Assembly (NCBI GenBank): GCA_963796195.1
Contig: CAWCKS010000014.1
Location: 930,001-994,000, forward strand
Direction of reading: 5' to 3'
Length of the DNA: 64,000 nt
DNA from: CAWCKS01 sp963796195
GTDB taxonomy: Bacteria; Pseudomonadota; Alphaproteobacteria; Rhizobiales; Xanthobacteraceae
The notes beneath the pieces are model-generated. The model had not been told where the DNA came from, ran no database searches, and saw nothing but the letters and a program-made list of their open reading frames with translations. Shown piece by piece: positions 41,247 to 50,234 of the stretch. Within the stretch, counting starts at the first letter, position 1; each line of letters begins with the position of its first letter. Position numbers and translations under genes: made by a program.

Positions 41247-43658
41247 TTGCCGGTGGCCCTGACCTCGGAGGAACTCTACCGGCGCGCCGACCTCTCAAGT
41301 CTCGCGTTTGCGACGACGGCCGACTTGCGGCCGCTCGACGGTCTGGTCGGCCAGCAGCGGGCGCTCGAAGCTTTGAGATTCGGCACCCGGATCCAGAAGC
41401 CGGGCTTCAACCTCTTTGTGGTCGGTTCCAGTGGCAGCCAGATGCAGCAGGCGGTCCGAGTCGGTGCTGGAGACGACGGAGTGGGATCGCTCTGCGCCGG
41501 CCGACTGGGTCTACGTCAACAACTTCGACGAGGCGCGCAAGCCGATCGGCATCAGCTGCCGCCCGGGCGAGCAACGAAGCTCCGCGACGCGATGCGCGAG
41601 GTCGGTTGACGATCTGAAGCCGCGCTACCAGCCCTGTTCGAAAGCGAGGACTTTCAGACCCGGCGCAACGCCATCGACCAGTCGTTTCAATCGAAACAGG
41701 GCGAGGCCTTCTCCGCTCTCGGACAAAAGGCTGCGTCGAAGGAACCTTGCCTTGGTGCGCACGCCGATGGGCTTTGTCATCGCGCCGGTGCGCGACGGCA
41801 AGATCGTTCCGCCCGAAGATTTCAACAAATGGTCCGAGGCCGACCGCAAGGCCTCCCAGGAATTGATCGATCAGTTGCAGAAGGAGCTGGAGCATATCGT
41901 GCTCCACATTCCACAGTGGGAGAAGGAACGGCGCGACCAGTTTCGCAAGCTCAATCGCGAGACCGCGATGCTGGCAGTCGGGCAGACCGTCGACGAGGCA
42001 AAAGCCAGATTTGCCGATCTCCCGAATGTCCTCAACTATCTCGAAACTGTTCGCGCCGACCTGATCGAGAACATCGCGCTTGTTCGTCGCCAAACCGGAG
42101 GGCGAGGGCTTCGAGGTGATCGACACGCACCTCGGCAGCCCATTCGATCGCTACGCGGTCAACGTCCTCGTCAGCCACAGCGACACCGAGCAACCGATTC
42201 CGATCGTCCAGGAGCTGCACCCAACCTTGGGCAATCTCGTCGGCTCGATCGAGTACGTGTCGCAGAACGGCATCCTCATTACCAATTTTCGCCTGATCAA
42301 GGCCGGCGCGATCCATCGCGCCAACGGCGGCTTCCTGCTGCTCGACGTCCGCCATCTCCTGACTGAGCCGTTCAGCTGGCCTGCGCTGAAGCGCATCATC
42401 CGCCAGGGCGAGATCAGGATCGAAGACATCGGGCGTTTCATGGGCTTCACCAGCACCGTGTCGCTCGAGCCCGATCCGATTCCGCTCGACCTCAAGGTCA
42501 TCCTGTTCGGCGACCGGCTGCTCTATTACCTGCTGTGCGCATACGATCCGGAAGTCAGCGAGTTCTTCAAGGTGCTGGCGGATTTCGAGGACGACATCGA
42601 TCGGACGCCGGACCAGGAGACGACGCACGCGCGCATGATTGCCGCGCTGGTTCCGCGCGAGAAACTGAAGCCGATCGATCGCGACGGCGTGGCGTTGATC
42701 CTTGAACATGCCGCCCGCCTCGCCGATGACGCCCGCAAGCTGACGCTGCTGGTCGACCAGATCAGGGATCTCCTGACCGAGGCGGATTTCTGGGCCACCG
42801 AAACCGGCCACGCGGTCATCGCCCGGGCTGACGTCCAGCGGGCACTGGACGAAAGAACCGCCCGCATGTCGCGCCTGCGCGATCGCGCACGTGAATCCAT
42901 TTTGCGAGAGCTCGCGCTGATCGACACCAGTGGCCGCGCCGTCGGTCAGGCCAACGGACTGAGCGTGATCGAGCTTGGCGGCTTCCGGTTTGGCCGGCCG
43001 AGCCGCATTACCTGCCGCGTTCGTCCCGGCGGCGGCAAGGTCGTGGACATCGAGCGCGAGGTCGAGCTTGGCGGTCCGCTGCATTCCAAAGGCGTGCTCA
43101 TCCTGTCAGGCTTTCTTGCAGGGCGTTACGCGCTGGACACGCCGATGTCGCTGTTTGCAAGTCTCGTGTTCGAACAATCCTATGGCGGCGTCGAGGGCGA
43201 CAGCGCTTCGTCGGCGGAGCTCTACGCCCTGCTATCGGCGCTGGCCGAACTGCCGCTCCGCCAGGATTTGGCGATGACCGGATCGGTAAACCAGCACGGC
43301 GAGGTTCAAGCGATCGGCGGCGTCAACGAGAAGATCGAAGGCTTCTTCGATATCTGCAAGGCGCGCGGATTGAGCGGTACGCAAGGCGTCATGATTCCAA
43401 AATCGAACGTTCAGCATCTGATGTTGCGGAGCGACGTCGTCGAGGCATGCAGCGCCGGACAATTCTCGATCTTTCCGATCACGACGATCGATGAAGGCAT
43501 CGCTTTGCTCACGGGGCGCCAGGCGGGTCAGCGCACCGCCGAACGGCAACTATCCTGAGGACAGCGTCAATCGCCTGGTCGAGGATCGGCTGCGTGCATT
43601 TGCGCAGATACGCCACGAATTCGGCCGGAGCACAAACGAGGCGCAAGCCCATGGCTAG
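41247..43658 (+). pseudogene. Lon-related ATP-dependent protease (LonB/YcbZ type), several frameshifts
   Basis: N-terminal LVGQQRALEALRFGTRIQK and FNLFVVGSSGSQMQQ (degenerate Walker A, no GKT) begin from a TTG or GTG near 41247. Indels near 41460, 41580, 41640 and 41745 separate ADWVYVNNFDEARKPIGI from TPMGFVIAPVRDGKIVPPED; another near 42085 precedes the long intact part. This part includes ANGGFLLLDVRHLL, the protease serine in EGDSASSAELYALLSAL and lysine in GGVNEKIEGFFDIC. A last shift near 43530 leads to EDSVNRLVEDRLRAFAQ and a stop at 43656. About 800 codons. Degrades damaged proteins beside GroEL and Hsp20. Overlaps the next gene by eight bases. Confidence 0.82.
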
Positions 43659-44487
43659 TGCCGAGACCGGCTTCAAGCGGATGATCATCGGCTTACCGCA
43701 CAATGCACGAGATTATCAGGCCGTATCAACCACGGCGCGGCTGGCAAAGCAGTTGGGCCTCGACCTCGTCGGTACCCTCTTTGAAGACGTCGGTCTGTCG
43801 CAGCTCGCCGATCTACCTGAGGCGCGCGAGTTTCGCGCCATGAGTAGTTGGCAGCCACTGTCGGCGGCCCAACTGACAAGCGACTTAGCGCGCATGTCGG
43901 CGGAAGCGCAGCGGATGTTTACCGAAATCATGCAGCAGCACCGGGCTCAGCGGCAGCTTTCACTTGCCAGAGGATCGGCAGCGGAAACCTTGTTGCAGGC
44001 CGGGGCGAACGATATCGTTCGCCATTATCGATCCAAAGAATCCGCTGGATCGGATCACACTGCCAATTCAGAGAACTCGTCGGACATCATCTTTGAAACT
44101 GCCGCGTCGGTCTTGATCGTGCCGAGTTCCCCTCCCCTCACGTCGGGTCAGCTCATCGTTGCAGGCTCGCACGCCGGCGACCCCGCAATCGCGGCTGCAA
44201 TCACAATTGCCGCCTCGGCCAAAGATCCGCTGACTATTATTCCGCTAGAGCTGTCTGCGCAAGCACTGGCGCGGGCGGTCGAGCGCGCGAGACAGTCGGG
44301 TGTGCGCACGACGGTCGCGGAGCCGATGCTTCACGGGGCAGACCTGGCGTCGCTGGCGACGGTGTCGTGCAACTTGAAGGGCAAGCTCCTGATCGCAGAC
44401 CGCGAACGCTTTGCGATCGCCGATCACTCATTCTCGGAGCTTCGGGTGCAGATCCCGCTACTTCTGGTCCGATCGGGAGTTTCATAA
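43651..44487 (+). CDS. Usp-like hypothetical protein (278 aa)
   Basis: 278 residues from the ATG at 43651, which overlaps the restored end of the Lon-like gene. The N terminus (MIIGLPHNARDYQAVSTTARLAKQLGLD, quoted in parts: MIIGLPHNARDY, TTARLAKQLG) resembles the first strand and helix of Usp domains. A second half (LIVAGSHAGDPAIAAAITIA) repeats the pattern, so a degenerate tandem Usp fold is possible, without clear ATP-binding glycines. Soluble; Ala-rich. Co-transcribed with groEL and the protease by position. Function unknown. Confidence 0.6.
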   Translation: MASAETGFKRMIIGLPHNARDYQAVSTTARLAKQLGLDLVGTLFEDVGLSQLADLPEAREFRAMSSWQPLSAAQLTSDLARMSAEAQRMFTEIMQQHRAQRQLSLARGSAAETLLQAGANDIVRHYRSKESAGSDHTANSENSSDIIFETAASVLIVPSSPPLTSGQLIVAGSHAGDPAIAAAITIAASAKDPLTIIPLELSAQALARAVERARQSGVRTTVAEPMLHGADLASLATVSCNLKGKLLIADRERFAIADHSFSELRVQIPLLLVRSGVS

Positions 44488-44838
44488 CGTCAGAACGGTC
44501 CTGTTTCCCGCGGAGGATGCCGAAAAGCCCTGTCGCTCGAAAGCCGACCTGCCTGCCTCGGTGCGCCATCACCTGCCGCCGCACATCGAATTGACAAACA
44601 ACCGTTCTGATCCATCTGCTCAAGCGCTCAAGGATGCTCTCACCGCGCTTTCCCGATGCCAGCGTCCGGCGCCGCATCGATCTCGCCGGGAAGCGGTGCA
44701 GGGAAAGTTGACCCGCGCGCCGTTGATCAGGTTCCATTTCGGAATACTGAAAGCCTCCGTCCGGACCGGCTCCAGAATGACCCAGATCAAGTGTTCGCGC
44801 CGCTAAGCAAGCCAGGCCTCGCCCGTCGTCGGGAACCC
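44488..44838 (+). other. Possible frameshifted remnant, not identified
   Basis: About 350 bp before the nitroreductase operator. A coding-like run VRHHLPPHIELTNNRSDPSA then QALKDALTA (~44560-44645) appears to continue in another frame as RFPDASVRRRIDLAGK up to a TGA near 44712. No family recognised. It may be the end of a short protein broken by one indel, or noise. Confidence 0.3.
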
Positions 44839-44852
44839 TTGATCTTGATCAA
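44839..44852. promoter_or_regulatory. FNR/FixK-type operator for the nitroreductase gene
   Basis: TTGATCTTGATCAA, a perfect TTGAT-N4-ATCAA match. Predicted plus-strand start ~44887, 30 bp before the ATG at 44917. Confidence 0.8.
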
Positions 44853-44916
44853 CGCTCTAACCGCTGCACTGACTGAGACTTTTGCAAATTTTTCGGTCTC
44901 AAGCAGCGAGGGTCTC

Positions 44917-45576
44917 ATGATGACTCGTCGGCAAGCGAATGCCGGAATTCTCTCCATGGCCGCTGTTGCGGTAACTACATCACAGGCCGGCGCAGATGAT
45001 GCAAAGGTGGTGCCATTGCCGCAACCGCGCGGCACAGGCGGCAAGCCCCTCATTGACGCGCTGAAATTGCGGCACTCGACGCGTGAATACACGGAGCAGC
45101 CGCTGCCGCCGCAAGTGCTATCCGATCTGCTATGGGCCGCCTTCGGAATCAACCGGCCGGCGACCGGCGACCGCACAGCGCCCTATTGGCGGCACGTCAT
45201 GGTGATCGACGTCTACGCCGTGATGGCGGACGGGGTATGGCTCTACGATCCGAAATCCCACGCACTCGTGCAGCAATTGCAAACGGATCTTCGCGCCAAG
45301 ACCGGCTTGCAGGATTTCGTGGCGACTGCCCCTCTCAATCTCGTTTACGTGGCTCATGGCGAAAGAATGCAAGACATATCTGCGGAAGACCGGCGCCTGT
45401 ACGCGTCGGTCGACACCGCCTTTATCGGACAAAACGTCTATCTGTACTGCGCGTCGGAAGGTCTGGGGTCGGTGTTCCGCGGCGCCGTTGATCTGAAAGG
45501 CTTGGCAAAGGCGATGCAGCTCGGTCCTGATCTTTTCGTTACGTTCGCCCAAACTGTGGGTTACCCGAAAAGCTGA
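44917..45576 (+). CDS. SagB/ThcOx-type nitroreductase family protein, possibly exported
   Basis: 219 residues from the ATG at 44917. Residues ~1-26 (MMTRRQANAGILSMAAVAVT, then TSQAGADDA) look like a signal peptide, with TRRQ hinting at a Tat-like twin arginine. The flavin-binding nitroreductase fold follows: LRHSTREYTEQPLPPQVLSD (FMN phosphate region), DLLWAAFGINRP, and the C-terminal VDTAFIGQNVYLYCASEGLG. The substrate is unknown. Members of the mycobacterial DosR regulon (Acg/Rv2032, Rv3131; from memory) belong to the same superfamily. Last recognised gene before the island end. Confidence 0.85.
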   Translation: MMTRRQANAGILSMAAVAVTTSQAGADDAKVVPLPQPRGTGGKPLIDALKLRHSTREYTEQPLPPQVLSDLLWAAFGINRPATGDRTAPYWRHVMVIDVYAVMADGVWLYDPKSHALVQQLQTDLRAKTGLQDFVATAPLNLVYVAHGERMQDISAEDRRLYASVDTAFIGQNVYLYCASEGLGSVFRGAVDLKGLAKAMQLGPDLFVTFAQTVGYPKS

Positions 45577-46284
45577 TGCCGGTTCTATTTCAATTGTCGG
45601 TGGGGCGGCCGGGTTCAGCCTGATGCCGAATTGACGTTTGTCGCGGACGTCAACGACCTTAATTGACGCTCCTCTTCCGCTAGCAGCTTGTTGACGATGA
45701 AGCGTTGCTCACCCAACCTTGAATGCATAACTACGGATTATGCGTCCGACGGCTAGATGATGCTCCGGTGCCGCGATCGATCCAGTAACATTCTATACTT
45801 TTGTCATCAGTTCGCGACCAAGTTGGTCCTGACTTGATCTAGACTCTGCGCATTCATTCGCGACTTCAGCTGCAACGGCTGGGAAGCGAGCGAAGATTTT
45901 TTCCGACAATCACATCGAAGAGCTGCCGCTTCGCGCAACTCAGCCGCTGCCCCCTCCATACAATGCTGGCTGCAGGCTGGCGCAGGTCGTCGCCTCGTTT
46001 GAGATCATGCGAGCGACTCGGCGGAGATGTGTGTGTAGATCTTGGTAGTCGCGATACGTGAACGGCTGGCCGATGAGGCAGCGCAGCGGCTGTACAACGT
46101 GAGTGCGGACGCCACGCAATCGCCCGAGCTGCATCGACGAGAAGCCTTTGCAGAAAGTTCATGACGTCAATCGAACGCGTTCACGCACCGTTTGAATCGA
46201 GGTGTCGGTTGGACAACACTTTTCGGAGCGTCAGAATGAAAAACGGCTAACACAAATAAGTATTTGTTTTTATTGCATAATTTA
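45577..46284. other. Right end of island, no recognisable gene
   Basis: About 700 bp, more AT-rich near the tRNA. A half-site TTGATCTAGA lies near 45833. Short minus-strand frames (e.g. 45940-46134) have no family resemblance that I can name. An integrase gene would be expected in this position next to the tRNA; none is visible, intact or broken. Confidence 0.45.
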
Positions 46285-46331
46285 TGGCTGGGGCGGGAGG
46301 ATTCGAACCTCCGTATGGTGGAATCAAAATC
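46285..46331 (-). repeat. attR: 47-bp direct repeat within tRNA-Gln
   Basis: Perfect copy of 106-152. It covers the tRNA from the anticodon loop to the encoded CCA, placing the presumed crossover at or near the anticodon loop, a common tyrosine-recombinase target. Confidence 0.85.
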
Positions 46332-46359
46332 CACTGCCTTACCACTTGGCGACGCCCCA
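46285..46359 (-). tRNA. tRNA-Gln(TTG)
   Basis: 75 nt including an encoded CCA. The acceptor strands TGGGGCG and CGCCCCA pair perfectly with G73 as discriminator. The D arm (CGCCAAGTGGTAAGGC), the anticodon stem GTGGA/TCCAC with loop TTTTGAT (anticodon TTG) and the T arm (GGAGG TTCGAATC CCTCC type) are all present. The gene is intact although it carries the island attachment site. Confidence 0.95.
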
Positions 46360-46611
46360 AGATTTGGCCCCGTCGGGAAGCGGCGGACCATAGCTGCGCC
46401 GCCCTGCGATAGCAACGGCCGTCACCGGCGCCGGTTCGGACATGTTTGTGATTTCAATGGCTTGGAAGTCGAATTGTGATGCCCGAACTTTTGTGGGATG
46501 AGGTCGCTGCTCTAGTTAGGCTCGGCCATCGACAAGCGACCTGGCCGACACATCATATATGGTGACGTCAAGGCAGCGCTCTCGCCGACCGCCACGATCC
46601 GGATTTGACCC

Positions 46612-48384
46612 ATGACCTTTCGTGCTCCCATCGACGATATCGTGCTCGCGCTGAACCAGGGCGGCGGCCTGCTGCGTGCGGTGCGCGACGGCCACTATGG
46701 CGGCTACGATGCCGAGATGACGGCGGTCGTGCTCGAAGAGGCCGGCCGTTTCGCTGAAGACGTGCTCGCTCCGCTGAATGCGGTTGGCGACAAGACCGGG
46801 GTCAAGATCGAAGGCAGCAAGGTCACAACTCCGCCGGGCTGGGCCGACGCCTATCGCCGCTGGTCGGACGCCGGCTGGAACGCCGTCGCCGGTTCCGAAG
46901 AATGGGGCGGCCAGGGCCTGCCGCTTGCGATCAACTTTGCCTGCACCGAATTGTGGAGCGCCGCGAACATGGCGTTCGGCCTGTGTCCGCTATTGACCGC
47001 AAGCGCGATCGAGGCGCTCGAGGCGCACGGCAGCGAGCCGCTGAAAAAGACCTATCTTGCAAAACTGATCTCCGGCGAATGGACCGGGACCATGCAGCTG
47101 ACCGAGCCGCAGGCGGGCTCCGACGTCGGCGCGTTGCGCACACGCGCCGAACGCGCACCCGACGGCAGCTATCGCCTGTTCGGAGCTAAGATCTTCATCA
47201 CCTACGGTGAGCACGACATGACCGACAACATCGTGCATTTCGTGCTCGCACGATTGCCCGATGCGCCTTCGGGCACGCGCGGCATTTCGCTGTTCCTGGT
47301 GCCGAAGTTCATGGTCAACGCCGACGGCACGCTCGGCAAGCGCAACGACATCAAGGCGGTGTCCGTCGAGCACAAGCTTGGCATCCACGGCTCGCCGACC
47401 TGCACCATGTCGATGGGCGACGACGGCGGCGCGATCGGTTTCCTGATCGGCGAAGAGAACCGCGGCATGGCCTGCATGTTCACCATGATGAACCAGGCAC
47501 GGCTTGGTGTCGGCATCGAAGGCGTCGGCATCGCGGAGCGCGCCTACCAGCAGGCGCTGGCCTTCGCCCAGGAACGCAAGCAGGGCCGCGGTGTCGGCAG
47601 CGACAAGGGCTCTGACGCGATCATCGTGCATCCCGACGTCAAGCGCATGCTGCTGCAGATGCGGGCCCTCACGGGCGCTGCGCGCGCGATCTGCTACGCA
47701 ACCGCGGTCGCGATCGACGTGTCACATCGCGCGACCGACGCGGCCGCACGCGACAAGGCCGCGGCCCGCGCTGCCTTGCTGACGCCGATTGCGAAAGCGT
47801 TCTCGACCGACATCGGCAACGAAGTCGCCTCGATGGGCGTGCAGGTCCATGGCGGCATGGGGTTCATCGAGGAGACCGGCGCCGCGCAGCACATGCGCGA
47901 TGCTCGCATCACCGCGATCTATGAAGGCACCAACGGCATTCAGTCGATCGATCTCGTCACGCGCAAGCTCGCAGGCCAAGGCGGCGCCTCGGTGTTCGCG
48001 CTGATGGATGAGATGAAAGACACGGTGTCGCGGATCGAAGCCTCCAACGATCCGGCCTTCGGCCTCGCCGCCACGCGTCTGCGCGAAGCGCTTGCCGCGC
48101 TCGACCGCGCCAGCCGCTGGCTATTGGAACGGATGACATCGAAACCGAACGATGCGCTCGCCGGCGCGACGCCTTACCTGCGCCTGTTCGGCTCGACGCT
48201 CGGCGGCTGCCTGCTTGCAGAGCAAGCGCTCGCCGCGAACAAGTCGGACGGCGGCGGCAAGCGCCAGACCGCGCTGACACGATTTTTTGCGGAGAACATT
48301 TCCGTGCACGCGCAAGCGCTCGAACGCACGGTGACCGATACTGCCGACGCCGTGAATGCGGCGGACGCGGTGTTGATCGGCTAA
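46612..48384 (+). CDS. Acyl-CoA dehydrogenase (DmdC-like long form)
   Basis: 590 residues, the length of the long acyl-CoA dehydrogenases such as 3-methylmercaptopropionyl-CoA dehydrogenase (DmdC). FAD-site LTEPQAGSDVGALRTRAERA (~163-182), KIFITYGEHDMTDN, and the catalytic-Glu region DARITAIYEGTNGIQSIDL (~426-444) are intact, plus the C-terminal helical extension. It oxidises an acyl-CoA to the enoyl-CoA with electrons to ETF. The enoyl-CoA hydratase gene at 49449 is close by. First chromosomal gene to the right of the island. Its stop overlaps the convergent dioxygenase by four bases. Confidence 0.92.
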   Translation: MTFRAPIDDIVLALNQGGGLLRAVRDGHYGGYDAEMTAVVLEEAGRFAEDVLAPLNAVGDKTGVKIEGSKVTTPPGWADAYRRWSDAGWNAVAGSEEWGGQGLPLAINFACTELWSAANMAFGLCPLLTASAIEALEAHGSEPLKKTYLAKLISGEWTGTMQLTEPQAGSDVGALRTRAERAPDGSYRLFGAKIFITYGEHDMTDNIVHFVLARLPDAPSGTRGISLFLVPKFMVNADGTLGKRNDIKAVSVEHKLGIHGSPTCTMSMGDDGGAIGFLIGEENRGMACMFTMMNQARLGVGIEGVGIAERAYQQALAFAQERKQGRGVGSDKGSDAIIVHPDVKRMLLQMRALTGAARAICYATAVAIDVSHRATDAAARDKAAARAALLTPIAKAFSTDIGNEVASMGVQVHGGMGFIEETGAAQHMRDARITAIYEGTNGIQSIDLVTRKLAGQGGASVFALMDEMKDTVSRIEASNDPAFGLAATRLREALAALDRASRWLLERMTSKPNDALAGATPYLRLFGSTLGGCLLAEQALAANKSDGGGKRQTALTRFFAENISVHAQALERTVTDTADAVNAADAVLIG

Positions 48385-49319
48385 AGCGGCTTCAACCCTG
48401 CTTCGATTGCCGCGCGCTTCGGTTCGAGGAACGGCGGCAGCGCCAGCCGTTCGCCAAGCTTGTCAGCGGGCTCGTCGGTCGCAAATCCCGGACCGTCGGT
48501 CGCGATCTCGAACAACACGCCGTTCGGCTCGCGAAAATAGAGACTGCGGAAATAGAAGCGATCGATCGGGCCCGAGTTCGGCACGCCGAGCTCGTTGAGC
48601 AAAGCAACCCACTGGTCGTATTGCGCGGCGTCGGGCGTGCGGAACGCGACATGATGCACCCCGCCGGCGCCGGGTTGCACGGCGTCGAGATCAGGCCGCT
48701 CGACGACGTGGACCTCGGCAGCGGGTCCGCCCTCGCCCATCGCAAACACCGTCGCGGCGTGGCCATCGCTCTCATATTGCCGCACCGGCTTCATGTTCAT
48801 CACCGCGGTCAGCACCTGACCGGTGCGCATCAGCTGCGGCACCGTCAGTGTCACCGGACCGAGCCCGCGGATCTGCATGTCCTGCGGCACCGGGCTGCGC
48901 TGCCATGGCGACGCCGAGCCCTTGCCACCGTCGTCGACCAGAGCCAGGCGCTGTCCCTCGAAATCCTCGAACGGCAGCGTCAGGCGGCCGTCGATCTCGA
49001 CCACGTCGCCGACGCCTGCGCCCTTCTGCTTCAACCGGTCGCGCCAGAAGCCGAGCGCGCCTTCGCCGGCCACACGCAGCGCCGTGCGCGACACGCTGCG
49101 CGAGCCGCGCTCCTCGCGCCCGACCGGCCAGTCGAAGAACGTCAGGTCGCTGCCCGGGTTGGCGAGAGCATCGGCATAGAACAGATGATAGGCCGAGACA
49201 TCGTCCTGATTGACGGTCTTCTTCACCAGCCGCATGCCAAGCGCGTCGGTATAGAAGGCGTGATTGCCGCGCGCGTTCGCCGTCACGGCGGTGACGTGGT
49301 GAAGGCCTAGTAATTGCAT
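48381..49319 (-). CDS. VOC-family ring-cleaving dioxygenase/glyoxalase-like protein
   Basis: 312 residues from the ATG at 49319 (MQLLGLHHVTAVTANARGNH). Two vicinal-oxygen-chelate modules are seen: metal ligands in LGLHHVTAV and later GGVHHVAFRTPD and FREPNGVLFEIATDGPGF. The pattern matches the MhqO/LinE-like hydroquinone dioxygenase group, often annotated as ring-cleaving dioxygenase. The substrate is unknown. A longer frame upstream of the ATG is antisense to the hydratase gene and is not used. Frame intact. Confidence 0.88.
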   Translation of the reverse strand: MQLLGLHHVTAVTANARGNHAFYTDALGMRLVKKTVNQDDVSAYHLFYADALANPGSDLTFFDWPVGREERGSRSVSRTALRVAGEGALGFWRDRLKQKGAGVGDVVEIDGRLTLPFEDFEGQRLALVDDGGKGSASPWQRSPVPQDMQIRGLGPVTLTVPQLMRTGQVLTAVMNMKPVRQYESDGHAATVFAMGEGGPAAEVHVVERPDLDAVQPGAGGVHHVAFRTPDAAQYDQWVALLNELGVPNSGPIDRFYFRSLYFREPNGVLFEIATDGPGFATDEPADKLGERLALPPFLEPKRAAIEAGLKPL

Positions 49320-49448
49320 TGAACAACCCCAACGGTTTGCGGAATTAGCATGGCGAGCGGGCACCCTTGTGTGCTCAAATGATTGCAGAAATCTAGGGCG
49401 TGCGGCACCGATCCGCCAGAGGCGGGGCCGCGCGGTTGAGGGCGAGCC

Positions 49449-50213
49449 ATGACCGAGCATATCGTCATCCAGCACGAGGAGGCCACGCGCATCATCAAAA
49501 TGCGCCGGCCGGACAAGAAGAACGCGCTGACGCAGGAGATGTACTTTGCGATCAGCAGTGCGATCGATTCCGCCCAGAATGATCCGACGATCCGCTGCAT
49601 GATCATCACGGGCTCGTCGGGCGTCTTCACCGCGGGCAACGATTTGAAGGACTTTCTTGCCGCTGGCAGCGGCACGGAGAAGCAGGCGTTCGGCACCTCG
49701 GGCGGTTCGACGCTGCTCACCTCGCTCAACAACAACCAGAAGCCGCTGGTGGCCGCGGTCGATGGCGTCGCGATCGGCATCGGCACCACCATGATGTTCC
49801 ACTGCGATTACGTGATCGCGAGCAAGGCGGCGCTGTTCTCGACGCCATTCGTCGGCTTAGGCCTCGTGCCCGAGGGTGCTTCGAGCCTTCTGGTGCCGCG
49901 GGCGCTCGGTCACCAGCGCGCCTTCGCCCTATTGGTGATGGGCCGCTCACTTGACGGCGAAGCCGCGCGCGAAGCCGGCTTTGTCAACGAGGTGGTGGCG
50001 CCCGGCCATGTCGAGACCGAAGCGCGCAAGGTGGCGCGCGAGATCTGCGCGTTGCCACCGGAAGCGGTCGCGCTGTCGCGACGCCTGCTCCGGCTGCCGC
50101 AACAAACCATCGCCGAGCGCTTCGCCATCGAGGGCAAGCTTTTCGGCGAGCGCATGCAATCGCAGGAAGCCCTGAACGCGTTCAAGGGATTTCTGGGACG
50201 CAAGGCTGGCTGA
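49449..50213 (+). CDS. Enoyl-CoA hydratase/isomerase family protein
   Basis: 254 residues. The crotonase oxyanion motifs are visible: SSGVFTAGNDLKDFLAAG (~58-75) and AVDGVAIGIGTTMMFHCDYV (~101-120), with the downstream TPFVGLGLVPEGASS replacing one catalytic Glu region. It hydrates or isomerises enoyl-CoA esters in beta-oxidation-like pathways and probably pairs with the acyl-CoA dehydrogenase at 46612. Ribosome binding is suggested by GAGGGCGAGCC before the ATG. Frame intact. Confidence 0.92.
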   Translation: MTEHIVIQHEEATRIIKMRRPDKKNALTQEMYFAISSAIDSAQNDPTIRCMIITGSSGVFTAGNDLKDFLAAGSGTEKQAFGTSGGSTLLTSLNNNQKPLVAAVDGVAIGIGTTMMFHCDYVIASKAALFSTPFVGLGLVPEGASSLLVPRALGHQRAFALLVMGRSLDGEAAREAGFVNEVVAPGHVETEARKVAREICALPPEAVALSRRLLRLPQQTIAERFAIEGKLFGERMQSQEALNAFKGFLGRKAG

Positions 50214-50234
50214 CGACGGCATACTGATACGCTC

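Noticed and set aside
45866..46162. Possible integrase or regulator remnant beside the tRNA
   Set aside because: The short minus-strand frames show no recombinase motif (no R-HxR-Y box) and no recognisable domain.
49320..49802. N-terminal extension of the VOC dioxygenase frame up to 49802
   Set aside because: It is antisense to the enoyl-CoA hydratase gene and lacks similarity; the ATG at 49319 gives a normal family N terminus.
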